Below, piece after piece: positions 17,463-27,473 of a stretch of 64,000 bases of DNA. Position 1 is the stretch's first letter. Each line of letters begins with the position of its first letter. The notes beneath the pieces are model-generated. The model searched no databases. It saw only the letters and a program-made list of their open reading frames with translations, and was not told the origin of the DNA. The DNA comes from Antarctobacter aquimaris. Lineage in GTDB: Bacteria > Pseudomonadota > Alphaproteobacteria > Rhodobacterales > Rhodobacteraceae. A program made the position numbers and the translations under genes. Where the stretch lies: contig NZ_FXYF01000012.1 in NCBI RefSeq assembly GCF_900184945.1, forward strand, positions 82,705-146,704. The letters are read 5' to 3'.

Positions 17463-18587
17463 TTACCGGGGATCGGCGCGTCGAACGGCCGAGAGGTCCG
17501 GGGAAATCCTGATCGCATCGGTCAGGGTCCCAAGATCGGAGGTCAGCCCGATCACTGCCGCAGGCACGCTCACCGCGGCCTGCAACGCCTGTTCCAGTTC
17601 CACGCCGACCTGCTGCACCAGGACCCGCAGCGCCGTTGTCAGGTCCAGGTCCGCCCCGGCCAGGGTGCCGTCCTGCAAGGTCAGCACGCCGTCGCGCCGG
17701 GTGATCCTGCGCCCGCCCAGCGTGAAGCCGGTGAGGTCGGTGCCGGCCACGGCCATGGCGTCGCTGACAAGGTAGATCCGGCCCGGTCCCCGCTTGGCCG
17801 CCCAGGCCGCGCGCATGGTTTCGGGGTGGACGTGGACGGCATCGGCGATCAACCCGCAGGAGACATGGCCACTGGCCAGCACCGCGCCCACCAGCCCGGG
17901 TTCGCGGTTGCCCAGCTGGCTCATGGCGTTGAACAGATGGGTGGCGCAGCGCGCCCCGGCGGCAAAGTAGCGCCGGCAGGTGTCATACCCCGCGTCGCTG
18001 TGGCCCAGCGACACCAGCACGCCCGCCTTGGCCAGCGCGCTGACCTGCGCCTCGGTGACGTTTTCCGGCGCAATGGTGACTTTGAGGATGGGCAGCTGTC
18101 TTGCCGCTTCAAGCAGCGCGCGCAGGTCTTCGGTCTCCATCGGGCGGATCAGGGCGGGGTCGTGTGCGCCCTTGCGCGCGACCGACAGGTGCGGCCCCTC
18201 CAGGTGAAGCCCGGCGATCCCCGGCACACCTGCCTGCACGGCCGCGATGGCGGCCGAGATCGCCGCGTGTGTGATGTCGGGTGTGTCAGTGATCAGCGTC
18301 GGCAACAGGGCGGACACCCCCAGCCCGTGATGCGCCTCGGCGATGCGGCGGAGCGTGTCGAGGGAGGGCGCGTCGTTCAGCAGCACGCCGCCACCGCCGT
18401 TGACCTGCAAATCGACGTAGCCGGGGCTGAGGATATCGCCCTGGAGGTCGACTTCGGCGCCCCCTTTGGCGCAGTCCCCCTCGGGCAAGAGCGCCACAAG
18501 CTGCCCGTCCTCGTAGCGGGCGGCATGCCCGGCCCGCAGGCGGGTGCCATCGAAGATCGGGCCGTTGCGGAAGGTCAGCACAGCCAT
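17463..18587 (-). CDS. nagA: N-acetylglucosamine-6-phosphate deacetylase
   Basis: Removes acetate from GlcNAc-6-phosphate in the cytoplasm. 374 aa, amidohydrolase family. Landmarks are GYVDLQVNGGGG (family variant lacking HxH), GLHLEGPHLS with its metal-binding Glu, LGHSDAGYDT, HLFNAMSQ and the catalytic Asp in LVSDAMAVAG. ATG at 18585-18587, two bases after the SIS deaminase gene ends. It is the distal gene of a leftward run kinase-regulator-deaminase-nagA. Confidence 0.95.
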   Translation of the reverse strand: MAVLTFRNGPIFDGTRLRAGHAARYEDGQLVALLPEGDCAKGGAEVDLQGDILSPGYVDLQVNGGGGVLLNDAPSLDTLRRIAEAHHGLGVSALLPTLITDTPDITHAAISAAIAAVQAGVPGIAGLHLEGPHLSVARKGAHDPALIRPMETEDLRALLEAARQLPILKVTIAPENVTEAQVSALAKAGVLVSLGHSDAGYDTCRRYFAAGARCATHLFNAMSQLGNREPGLVGAVLASGHVSCGLIADAVHVHPETMRAAWAAKRGPGRIYLVSDAMAVAGTDLTGFTLGGRRITRRDGVLTLQDGTLAGADLDLTTALRVLVQQVGVELEQALQAAVSVPAAVIGLTSDLGTLTDAIRISPDLSAVRRADPR

Positions 18588-18589
18588 GC

Positions 18590-19618
18590 TCACACTGTCT
18601 CCGTGACCTTGTTGAGGTGGCGCGGCGTGTCCGGGTCGATGCCGCGGCGCACGGCGACGGCCTCCACCATGCCGTAGAACGACACGATCGCGGCGATGGG
18701 GTCGGTCAGCCAATGGTCGGTGCGGACATGGGGCAGGGCCGTCGCGGCACTCACGCGGTCGGTCACGGCAAAGACCCGCGCGCCCTTGGCGGCCAGCGCG
18801 TCGGCGGTTTCGGCCAGGCCCTTTTCGGCGGCGTCACGCGCGGCAAAGGCGATGACCGGGAAACCCTGCCCGACGATGGACACCGGGCCATGCAGCACCT
18901 CGGCCGAGGAATAGCTTTCGGCATGGATCAGGCAGGTTTCCTTGAACTTCAGCGCCGCCTCGTTCGAGATCGCCCAGGACGGGCCGCGCCCCAGCGTGAA
19001 CAGCGAGGTGCCGTCGATGGCCTCGGCCGCGGCGGACCAGTCGCAGCGCGTGGCCTGCTCCAGCTGCCCGGGCAGGGCGCGGATGGCGGCGATCAACTCG
19101 GCGTCCTGCCGCATCTCGGCGATCAGCCAGAGCCCGGCCACCAGCGACGTGACAAAGGTCTTGGTCGCGGCAACGCTGCGTTCGGGTCCGGCATGGATTG
19201 GCAGGGTGGTGTCGGCGATCCCGGCCAGGCGCGAGGCGGGATCGTTGGTGATCGCCACCGTCATCGCGCCGCTGTCGCCCAGCGCCTGCGTCATGCGCAC
19301 GATGTCGGGGCTCTGCCCGGATTGCGAGACAGAGATGCAGACCGCCCCCGCCGCCTCCAGCGTGACACCGTAGACCGAGGCCACCGACGGCCCGACCGAG
19401 GCCATGGGCCGCCGCAGCACCAGTTCGCTGGCGTACTTGAGGTAGGTGCAGGCGTGGTCGGACGAGCCGCGCGCCACCGAAAGCAGGTAGGGCGGATCGA
19501 TCTCGCGCGCCCGCGCGGCGGCCGTGGCGATGGCAGCGCCGCCGTTTGTCAGCAGCCGTTCGACCGCCTCGGGGATCTCGGCGACTTCGCGGCGCATCTG
19601 CGTGGTGGGGGGGGGCAT
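18590..19618 (-). CDS. SIS-domain glucosamine-6-phosphate deaminase (NagB-II type)
   Basis: 342 aa with two SIS domains. Residues 45-60 read LLSVARGSSDHACTYLKYAS, and ISVSQSGQSPDIVRMTQALG and GPERSVAATKTFVTSLVAGL match the AgaS/GlmS isomerase fold without a glutaminase domain. Next to nagA it should convert GlcN-6-phosphate to fructose-6-phosphate plus ammonia, replacing classical NagB. Codons 2-4 form a run of nine C bases directly after the ATG. A galactosamine role (AgaS) is the main alternative. Confidence 0.9.
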   Translation of the reverse strand: MPPPTTQMRREVAEIPEAVERLLTNGGAAIATAAARAREIDPPYLLSVARGSSDHACTYLKYASELVLRRPMASVGPSVASVYGVTLEAAGAVCISVSQSGQSPDIVRMTQALGDSGAMTVAITNDPASRLAGIADTTLPIHAGPERSVAATKTFVTSLVAGLWLIAEMRQDAELIAAIRALPGQLEQATRCDWSAAAEAIDGTSLFTLGRGPSWAISNEAALKFKETCLIHAESYSSAEVLHGPVSIVGQGFPVIAFAARDAAEKGLAETADALAAKGARVFAVTDRVSAATALPHVRTDHWLTDPIAAIVSFYGMVEAVAVRRGIDPDTPRHLNKVTETV

Positions 19619-19637
19619 GGCGTTCCGCCTTTCTGTG

Positions 19638-20387
19638 TCACAGGCGCAGTTCCGCCACGAAATCGTAGGCGTCGCCGCGATAAAGCGAGCGGGTCAGTTC
19701 GGCGACCCGTCCGCTGGCAAGGTAGGAGGTGCGTTCGATGCTCAGACCCGCCGCGCCTTCGGGCACGCCCAGCAGGCCCGCCTCGCGCGCCGGCAGGTTG
19801 ATGGCGGAAATCTTCTGCATGGCGCGCACGGGGCGGTTCCCCAGCCGGTCGAGCACCGCATAGAGCGAGGTCGTGACCTCGATCGGATTGGGCAGGATGT
19901 CGAGCGGCAGCGTCGCGCGTTCCAGCGCCATGGGCCGTCCGCCCGCCTCGCGCAGGCGGTAGATGCGGGCGACCTGTTCGGTGTCGCCCAGCCCCAGCGC
20001 CGCCACCTCTTCGGCGGTCGGCAGGAAGACTCCGCGCTCCAGCCAGCGCGAGGTGGTGTCCATCCCGCGCCGCGCCATGTCCTCGGTGAAGGAGGTCAGT
20101 TGCGACAGCGACTGTTCCAGCTTGGCCACCGGCATCCGGATGAACGAGCCCGAGCCCTGGCGCTGCTCGATCAGCCCCTCGCGCACCAGTTCGCGGATTG
20201 CCTTGCGGACGGTGACGCGCGACAGACCGGTGATCTCGGCAATCTCGCGCTCGGGCGGCAGCGAGGCGTTGTGCGGCAGCACGCCACTGTCGATCCCGGC
20301 CTCCAGCCGGCGCCCCAGCTGGACGTAGCGCGGCCCGCCGCCGGCATCCAGCCAGCCTTCGGGGCGCAGGAAGTCGGTCACGCTCAT
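19638..20387 (-). CDS. GntR-family regulator of the HutC subfamily
   Basis: 249 aa. Winged helix at about residues 20-85 (LPPEREIAEITGLSRVTVRK, ELVREGLIEQRQGSGSFI), then a UTRA effector domain (ARIYRLREAGGRPMALERAT to the C-terminus). HutC/NagR-type repressors commonly sense phosphorylated amino sugars such as GlcNAc-6-P. It overlaps the upstream kinase gene by four bases (ATGA). It probably binds the ATACCT repeats at 21267 and 21388. Confidence 0.92.
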   Translation of the reverse strand: MSVTDFLRPEGWLDAGGGPRYVQLGRRLEAGIDSGVLPHNASLPPEREIAEITGLSRVTVRKAIRELVREGLIEQRQGSGSFIRMPVAKLEQSLSQLTSFTEDMARRGMDTTSRWLERGVFLPTAEEVAALGLGDTEQVARIYRLREAGGRPMALERATLPLDILPNPIEVTTSLYAVLDRLGNRPVRAMQKISAINLPAREAGLLGVPEGAAGLSIERTSYLASGRVAELTRSLYRGDAYDFVAELRL

Positions 20388-21262
20388 GGCGCGGTCTCCC
20401 GGGCCAGGTCGCGGGCAAGGGCAATCGCCCCGGCCAGCGGTTCGCCGGCCGGGCGGGTCAGCCTGGCCTGCATCGCGGCGGGAAAATAGGGGGCGTAGTG
20501 CGGGCCGATACCGCCGGTCAGGCAGATCGGCTGATCCGGCGTCCAACCGATGTCGGGCAGGGCGCGCGCGATTTCGTCCGCGCCGGCCTGCATCACGCGG
20601 CGGGCCAGCGCATCGCCCTGCGCGGCGTGGTCCGTCACCAAAGGCGCCAGCGCGCCGAAATCCGTGGGCCGCGCCTGCCCGGCAAAGCGGACGATGCCCG
20701 GCGCATCGCCCAGGTCCGCCAGCAGTCGCTGCGACAGGGGCGAGGCAGGCAGGCGGCCATCGACGGTTTCCAGCGTGACGCCCAGCGCCAGGCAGCCGAT
20801 CCACTGGGCCGAGGCCTCGTCGCCCAGCACCGGTCCCCAGCCGCCGGCGAACCGCATCTGCCCGCCCGCGCGCGCGCCGTAGAATGACCCGGTGCCGCAA
20901 TGGGCGATGACGCCGTCCGCGTCGCCCAGCGCGCCGCGCAACGCGGCGGGGCGGTCATCGAGGATGCGCACGCGGGTAAAGGGCAGGGCGCCGCGCAGCC
21001 GCCCGGCCATCGCTTCTCCGGTCACCCCGGCAAGGCCGACAAAGGCGGGCAGGCGGGTCAGGTCGTCGATCGTTCGGCTGGTGCGCGCCGCGAGTCGCGT
21101 CAGGCCCTCCCGGATTTCCCGAACGCCGCCGTCGAAGTCGGTCGAGACATTGGCCGAGCCGGTCTCGACCGTGGTGAGGGTCGGGCCCTCGGCAAGGGCC
21201 AGCCTGCACCGTGTGCCGCCGCCATCGACGGCCAGGACGTGATATGTGGACGAGTCGCTCAT
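20384..21262 (-). CDS. BadF/BadG-family sugar kinase, probable N-acetyl amino-sugar kinase
   Basis: 292 aa of the ASKHA fold. It has the phosphate-1 loop LAVDGGGTRCRLALAEG near residue 15 and the second loop VIAHCGTGSFYGARAG. LGDEASAQWIGCLALGVTLE resembles the GDEGSG segment of GlcNAc and MurNAc kinases. Because a MurQ gene lies across the promoter, it could phosphorylate GlcNAc, MurNAc or both after ABC uptake. First gene of the leftward operon; an operator repeat lies only five bases before its start codon. Confidence 0.88.
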   Translation of the reverse strand: MSDSSTYHVLAVDGGGTRCRLALAEGPTLTTVETGSANVSTDFDGGVREIREGLTRLAARTSRTIDDLTRLPAFVGLAGVTGEAMAGRLRGALPFTRVRILDDRPAALRGALGDADGVIAHCGTGSFYGARAGGQMRFAGGWGPVLGDEASAQWIGCLALGVTLETVDGRLPASPLSQRLLADLGDAPGIVRFAGQARPTDFGALAPLVTDHAAQGDALARRVMQAGADEIARALPDIGWTPDQPICLTGGIGPHYAPYFPAAMQARLTRPAGEPLAGAIALARDLARETAP

Positions 21263-21266
21263 GAAG

Positions 21267-21283
21267 ATACCTTTATAATACCT
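21267..21283. promoter_or_regulatory. Amino-sugar locus operator, left copy
   Basis: ATACCTTTATAATACCT: the hexamer ATACCT repeated directly with an 11-bp period (one helical turn). It overlaps the kinase ribosome-binding region. It matches the right-hand site at 15 of 17 bases when that site is read on the opposite strand. Confidence 0.65.
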
Positions 21284-21387
21284 ATTGGGGAAATGGAAGA
21301 AGAATGAGATACCAAACAGTGAAAAACCTCATTAAGGCACTCGAAAGCACGTCGAATTCCTGGGTGGTGAAAAATTCTATCGACAAG

Positions 21388-21404
21388 AGGTATTAAATAG
21401 GTAT
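21388..21404. promoter_or_regulatory. Amino-sugar locus operator, right copy
   Basis: AGGTATTAAATAGGTAT, which on the minus strand reads ATACCTATTTAATACCT. It ends 29 bases before the murQ start. With the left copy it forms a mirror-image pair bracketing the divergent promoter. The GntR gene at 19638 is the likely binder. Confidence 0.65.
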
Positions 21405-21433
21405 CTTAGTCGTCAATCGGCGGGGGGATTCGG

Positions 21434-22342
21434 GTGACTGGCAGGCGCACAGAGGCATTGCACGACGCGGCGCGGGGGCTGGATCAGCGTCCGTTGGCCG
21501 AGGTCGCGGCCCTGTTGGCTGAAGGGCAGATCGCCGCAGCGGCCGTGCTGCGCGATGCGCTGACCCCCATCGCCAGTGGCGCTCTGGCCATGGCGCGCAC
21601 GATCCGGCAGGGCGGTGTGCTGCATTATGCGGCCGCCGGGTCCTCGGGCCTGATGGCGGCGGCCGATGCGCAGGAGTTGGGCGGCACCTTCTCGATCCCT
21701 TCTGCGCAGATCCGCATCCACATGGCGGGCGGCCTGCCGACCGGAGTCGAGATGCCCGGCGGCACCGAGGACGACACCGAAGGCCTGGCGCAGGCGCTGG
21801 CCGACCTCGCCCCGCGCGACACGCTGATCGCCGTCTCGGCCAGCGGAACGACGCCCTACACGCTGGCTGCCGCCGCGCTGACCCGCGCCAAGGGCGCGAC
21901 CCTGATCGCCATCGCCAACAACACCGGCGCGGCGCTGTTCGACGGCGCTGACCATGCCATCTGCCTGCAAACCCCGCCCGAGCTCCTGTCCGGGTCCACC
22001 CGGATGGGCGCGGGCACGGCGCAGAAGATCGCGCTGAACATGCTGTCCACGCTCATGGCGATCGACCTGGGCCACATCCACGACGGCATGATGGTCAACC
22101 TGCGCGCCGACAACATCAAGCTGCGCGCCCGCGCCGCCGGCATCGTCGCCCGCATCGCCGAGGTCGACGACAGCGCGGCAGCAGCGGCGCTCGACCGTGC
22201 GGGCGGCGAGGTGAAACCGGCCATCCTGGTGGCGGCCATGGGCCTTTCACCCGACGCGGCCACCGCTCTACTTCGCGAAACCGAAGGCAACCTGCGCGCC
22301 GCCCTGGCGCGCCAATCTGACGTGATCAAACCGGGAGGATAA
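21434..22342 (+). CDS. murQ: N-acetylmuramic acid 6-phosphate etherase
   Basis: Cleaves the lactyl ether of MurNAc-6-phosphate to give GlcNAc-6-phosphate and D-lactate. 302 aa, single SIS domain. The family motif AAGSSGLMAAADAQELGGTF includes the catalytic Glu81, and PGGTEDD contains the second acid Glu112. SASGTTPYTLAAA and LLSGSTRMGAGTAQKIALNM complete the signature. The start is GTG at 21434. The product feeds directly into NagA, encoded on the other side of the promoter. Confidence 0.95.
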   Translation: MTGRRTEALHDAARGLDQRPLAEVAALLAEGQIAAAAVLRDALTPIASGALAMARTIRQGGVLHYAAAGSSGLMAAADAQELGGTFSIPSAQIRIHMAGGLPTGVEMPGGTEDDTEGLAQALADLAPRDTLIAVSASGTTPYTLAAAALTRAKGATLIAIANNTGAALFDGADHAICLQTPPELLSGSTRMGAGTAQKIALNMLSTLMAIDLGHIHDGMMVNLRADNIKLRARAAGIVARIAEVDDSAAAAALDRAGGEVKPAILVAAMGLSPDAATALLRETEGNLRAALARQSDVIKPGG

Positions 22343-22344
22343 CC

Positions 22345-23598
22345 ATGACACGCAAGACCCTCACACTCATACTGGCGACGACGGCGCTGGTGGCGACCGG
22401 CGCCCAGGCGCAGGACGTCACGCTGACCATCGAAAGCTGGCGCAACGACGACCTGACCCTCTGGCAGGACAAGATCATCCCCGCCTTCGAGGCGGAACAT
22501 CCCGGCATCAAGGTGCAGTTCACCCCCAGCGCGCCCGCCGAGTACAACGCCGTGCTGAACTCCAAGCTGGACGCCGGCTCGGCCGGTGACCTGATCACCT
22601 GCCGCCCCTTCGACGCCTCGCTGGCGCTGTACCAGGCGGGCCACCTGGCCGACCTGAGCGACCTCGACGCCATGGCCAACTTCTCGGACGTGGCCAAATC
22701 CGCCTGGCAGACCGACGACGGCGCGGCCACCTTCTGCGTGCCGATGGCCTCGGTGATCCACGGCTTCATCTACAACAAGGACGCCTTTGCCGAGCTGGGC
22801 CTGTCGGTTCCGACGACCGAGGACGAATTCTTTGCCGTGCTCGACGCGATCAAGGAGGACGGCACCTACATCCCGATGGCGATGGGCACCAACGACCAGT
22901 GGGAAGCCGCCACGATGGGCTACAACAACATCGGGCCGACCTACTGGAAGGGTGAAGAGGGCCGGCTTGCCCTCATCAAGGGTGAGCAAAAGCTGACCGA
23001 CGCTCAGTGGGTCGCGCCCTATGCCACGCTGGCGCGCTGGAAGGACTACCTGGGCGACGGCTACGAGGCGCAGACCTATCCCGACAGCCAGAACATCTTT
23101 ACCCTGGGCCGCGCGGCGATCTATCCGGCCGGGTCCTGGGAAATCGCCGGCTTCAACGGGCTGGTCGACTTCGAGATGGGCGCGTTCAAGCCGCCGGTCC
23201 AGAACGCCGGCGACACTTGCTACATCTCCGATCACACCGACATCGGCATCGGGATGAACGCCAAGACCGCCAACCCCGAAGCTGCGCGCACCTTCCTGAC
23301 CTGGGTCGCCAGCCCCGAGTTCGCCGAGATCTTCGGCAACGCGCTGCCGGGCTTCTTCCCGCTGTCCTCGACCCCGGTCGAGCTGTCGGATCCGCTGGCC
23401 AAGGAGATCGTCGGCTGGCGCGCCGAATGCGAATCGACCATCCGCTCGACCTACCAGATCCTGTCGCGTGGCACGCCCAACCTCGAGAACGAGACCTGGG
23501 GCGCCTCGGTCGCCGCGATCAAGGGCACCGCGACGCCCGAGGAACTGGGCCAGAAACTGCAGGACGGCCTGGCCAGCTGGTACGCCCCGCAGCAGTAA
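22345..23598 (+). CDS. ABC transporter sugar-binding protein (family 1), probable amino-sugar receptor
   Basis: 417 aa. A signal peptide ends near ATGAQA-QDVTLTIESWR. The mature part has the family 1 pattern IIPAFEAEHPGIKVQFTPSA, PMASVIHGFIYNKDAFAELG and AAIYPAGSWEIAGFNGLVDF. ATG 22345 follows GGGAGGATAACC, two bases after murQ. It probably binds MurNAc, GlcNAc or a small muropeptide sugar. A strong hairpin follows the gene. Confidence 0.93.
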   Translation: MTRKTLTLILATTALVATGAQAQDVTLTIESWRNDDLTLWQDKIIPAFEAEHPGIKVQFTPSAPAEYNAVLNSKLDAGSAGDLITCRPFDASLALYQAGHLADLSDLDAMANFSDVAKSAWQTDDGAATFCVPMASVIHGFIYNKDAFAELGLSVPTTEDEFFAVLDAIKEDGTYIPMAMGTNDQWEAATMGYNNIGPTYWKGEEGRLALIKGEQKLTDAQWVAPYATLARWKDYLGDGYEAQTYPDSQNIFTLGRAAIYPAGSWEIAGFNGLVDFEMGAFKPPVQNAGDTCYISDHTDIGIGMNAKTANPEAARTFLTWVASPEFAEIFGNALPGFFPLSSTPVELSDPLAKEIVGWRAECESTIRSTYQILSRGTPNLENETWGASVAAIKGTATPEELGQKLQDGLASWYAPQQ

Positions 23599-23619
23599 GC
23601 TGCGCGTCCAGCACTCCTT

Positions 23620-23643
23620 CCCGGGCGGCACGGACCGCCCGGG
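23620..23643 (+). promoter_or_regulatory. Intercistronic stem-loop after the binding-protein gene
   Basis: Perfect 9-bp stem, CCCGGGCGG and CCGCCCGGG, around CACGGA. It separates the receptor gene from the permease genes. Such stems commonly stabilise the upstream mRNA so that receptor exceeds permease. Confidence 0.6.
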
Positions 23644-23672
23644 ATCCTCCCCCCGAAAATCCGGAGAGACCC

Positions 23673-24587
23673 ATGAAGCGCGCTCGTGTTCGCTGGCACA
23701 TTCCCGTTTTCCTGGCGCCAGCCGTGATCGTCTACACCGCCGTGATGATCTTCCCGCTGTTCAACACCCTGCGGCTGGCGCTGTACTCCAAGGTTGAGCA
23801 GGAGCGGGTCTTTGTCGGGTTCGACAACTTTCGAACCCTGTTCTTCGATCCGATCTGGGCCGACCAGTTCTGGAACGCGCTGGGCAACAACTTCTGGTTC
23901 TTTTTGGTGCACATGCTGGTGCAGAACCCCATCGGGATCCTGCTGGCCGCGCTGCTCAGCCATCCGCGCCTGCGCTTTGCCGCGCTGTACCGCTCGGCGA
24001 TCTTCATTCCGACGATCCTGTCCTTCGTCATCGTCGGCTTTGCGTGGAAGCTGATCCTGTCGCCGATCTGGGGCATCGCGCCGTCGATGCTGGACGCGGT
24101 CGGGCTGAAATCCCTGTTTGCCCCCTGGTTGGGCCGCGAGGAATACGCGCTGACCACGCTGGCGCTGATCTCGGTCTGGCAGTTCGTCGGCATCCCGATG
24201 ATGCTGATCTATGCCGCCCTGCTGACCATCCCAGAGGAGATCCTCGAGGCCGGAGAGGTCGACGGCATCACCGGCTGGGCCGCCTTCTGGAAGATCAAGC
24301 TGCCGCTGATCCTGCCGTCGATCGGGATCATCTCGATCCTGACCTTTGTCGGCAACTTCAATGCCTTCGACCTGATCTATGCCGCCCAGGGCGCGCTGGC
24401 GGGGCCGGATTTCTCGACCGACATCCTGGGCACCTTCATGTACCGCACCTTCTTTGGCTTCCAACTGCAGCTGGGCAACCCGCACATGGGGTCCGCCATC
24501 GCCGGGGCCATGTTCGCCATCATCCTGATCGGGGTCTGCATCTACCTGTTCGGCATCCAGACCCGCATGCGGAGGTACCAGCTGTGA
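23673..24587 (+). CDS. ABC sugar transporter permease (MalF/UgpA type)
   Basis: 304 aa with six predicted helices; the N-terminal FLAPAVIVYTAVMIFPLFNT is typical. The ATPase-docking EAA loop reads EILEAGEVDGITGWAAFWKI with following LPLILPS. ATG 23673 follows GGAGAGACCC. The next permease starts at a GTG that overlaps this gene's stop codon. Confidence 0.94.
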   Translation: MKRARVRWHIPVFLAPAVIVYTAVMIFPLFNTLRLALYSKVEQERVFVGFDNFRTLFFDPIWADQFWNALGNNFWFFLVHMLVQNPIGILLAALLSHPRLRFAALYRSAIFIPTILSFVIVGFAWKLILSPIWGIAPSMLDAVGLKSLFAPWLGREEYALTTLALISVWQFVGIPMMLIYAALLTIPEEILEAGEVDGITGWAAFWKIKLPLILPSIGIISILTFVGNFNAFDLIYAAQGALAGPDFSTDILGTFMYRTFFGFQLQLGNPHMGSAIAGAMFAIILIGVCIYLFGIQTRMRRYQL

Positions 24588-25423
24588 ACCGCGCCCGCTC
24601 CAACCCGCTCAACACCGTCGCCATGCATGGTGCTTTGATCCTCTACACGGCTATCGCGCTGTTCCCGGTCTTCGTGATCCTGATCAACAGCTTCAAGACC
24701 CGCAAGGCGATCTTTCGCGAGCCGCTGGCGCTGCCCGATGCCGACAGTTTCTCGCTCATCGGTTACCAGACGGTGATGAAGCAGGGGGATTTCTTTCTCT
24801 ACTTCCAGAACTCGATGATCGTCACCGTTGCCTCGCTGTTCTTCATCCTGCTGTTCGGCGCCATGGCGGCCTATGCGCTCAGCGAATACCGCTTTCGCGG
24901 CAACATGCTGTTGGGGCTGTACCTGGCGCTGGGCATCATGATCCCGATCCGCATCGGCACCGTGGCGATCCTGGAAATGATGGTCGCCACAGGCCTGGTG
25001 AATTCGCTCTGGGCGCTGATCCTGGTCTACACGGCGCAGGGGCTGCCGCTGGCGGTCTTCATCCTGTCGGAGTTCATGCGCCAGGTCTCGGACGACCTCA
25101 AGAACGCGGGCCGCATCGACGGGCTGTCGGAATACACGATCTTCTTTCGCCTCGTGCTGCCGCTGGTGCGCCCGGCCATGGCGACGGTCGCGGTGTTCAA
25201 CATGATCCCGATCTGGAACGACCTGTGGTTCCCGCTGATCCTCGCCCCGGCGGAGGAGACCAAGACCCTGACGCTGGGCAGCCAGGTCTTCATCGGGCAG
25301 TTCGTCACCGACTGGAACGCCGTCCTGTCGGCGCTGTCCATGGCGATCCTGCCGGTCCTCGTCCTCTACGTCATCTTCTCGCGGCAGCTTGTCCGCGGCA
25401 TCACCTCGGGAGCTGTCAAATGA
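24584..25423 (+). CDS. ABC sugar transporter permease (MalG/UgpE type)
   Basis: 279 aa. The GTG start at 24584 overlaps the previous TGA and is set by GGAGGT at 24571-24576. EAA loop: DLKNAGRIDGLSEYTIFFRL, then VLPLVRPAMATV. The C-terminus ends FSRQLVRGITSGAVK, a standard MalG-type ending. It pairs with the permease at 23673. Confidence 0.94.
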   Translation: MNRARSNPLNTVAMHGALILYTAIALFPVFVILINSFKTRKAIFREPLALPDADSFSLIGYQTVMKQGDFFLYFQNSMIVTVASLFFILLFGAMAAYALSEYRFRGNMLLGLYLALGIMIPIRIGTVAILEMMVATGLVNSLWALILVYTAQGLPLAVFILSEFMRQVSDDLKNAGRIDGLSEYTIFFRLVLPLVRPAMATVAVFNMIPIWNDLWFPLILAPAEETKTLTLGSQVFIGQFVTDWNAVLSALSMAILPVLVLYVIFSRQLVRGITSGAVK

Positions 25424-26447
25424 CCCGTGTCCTGATCGCCGGTCTTGGCAACATGGGGCGCAGCCATGCGCTGGCCCATCATCACCACCCCGACGCGCAG
25501 ATCGTCGGCCTGGTCAACCGCTCTGCGGTCGACTTGCCGGAAGAGCTGAAGGGCTACCCGCTGTTCCCGACCTTCGAGGAGGGCATGGCGACCAACCCCG
25601 ATCTCGTGGTGATCGCCACCTATTCCGACAGCCACGCGGACTATGCATGCGCGGCGATGGAGGCGGGCGCGCATGTCTTTGTCGAAAAGCCGCTGGCGAC
25701 CACCGTCGCCGACGCGCGCCGGGTGATGGCCAAGGCGCAGGACACCGGGCGCAAGCTGGTCGTCGGCTACATCCTGCGGCATCATCCGTCCTGGATGCGG
25801 CTGATCGCCGAGGCGCGGGCGCTGGGCGGGCCTTTTGTCTTTCGCATGAACCTCAACCAGCAGTCGCGCGGCGCCGAGTGGGAGACGCACAAGGCGCTGA
25901 TGCAGACCACCCCGCCCATCGTCGATTGCGGCGTGCACTACGTCGACGTGATGTGCCAGATCACCGATGCGGCGCCGGTCCGGGTGCACGGCATGGGCCT
26001 GCGCCTGTCGGACGAGATCGCGCCCGACATGTACAACTACGGCCAGTTCCAGGTGATCTTTGCCGATGGCTCGGTCGGCTGGTACGAGGCCGGCTGGGGA
26101 CCGATGATGTCGGAAACCGCCTTTTTCGTGAAGGACGTGATCAGCCCCAACGGCGCGGTGTCCATCACCGAGGGCAACAAGGGCGCCTCGGCCGACATCG
26201 ACGGCCACACCAAGGTGGGCGGCATCCTTGTCCACCGCCCCGAGGGTGACAGACGCATCGAGATGCCGGACGAGCCGGGCCACCAGCAGCTGTGCGACGC
26301 CGAACACGCCTACATGCTGCGCGCCATCGCCGAGGACATCGACCTCACCCGCCACATGAGCGACGCCGTCATGTCGCTTGCCATTTGCCTCGCTGCCGAT
26401 GAAAGCATCCGCACCGGGCGCCCCGTCTCGCTTGAGGAGGCCGCGCA

Positions 26448-26451
<4 letters not shown>
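25420..26451 (+). CDS. Gfo/Idh/MocA-family oxidoreductase
   Basis: 343 aa. N-terminal Rossmann fold with GLGNMGRSHA (about residues 8-17), the signature VFVEKPLATT (EKP), and a C-terminal alpha/beta domain with DCGVHYVDVMCQI. It overlaps both neighbours by four bases (ATGA), so it is translated with the transporter rather than being a stray gene. It may oxidise, epimerise or hydrolyse an imported amino-sugar derivative. Some members of this family are NAD-dependent glycosidases (GH109), but that role is not shown here. Confidence 0.9.
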
Positions 26452-27443
<992 letters not shown>

Positions 27444-27473
27444 ACCCGACGTTGCACGGGCGTGACCTTGCGT

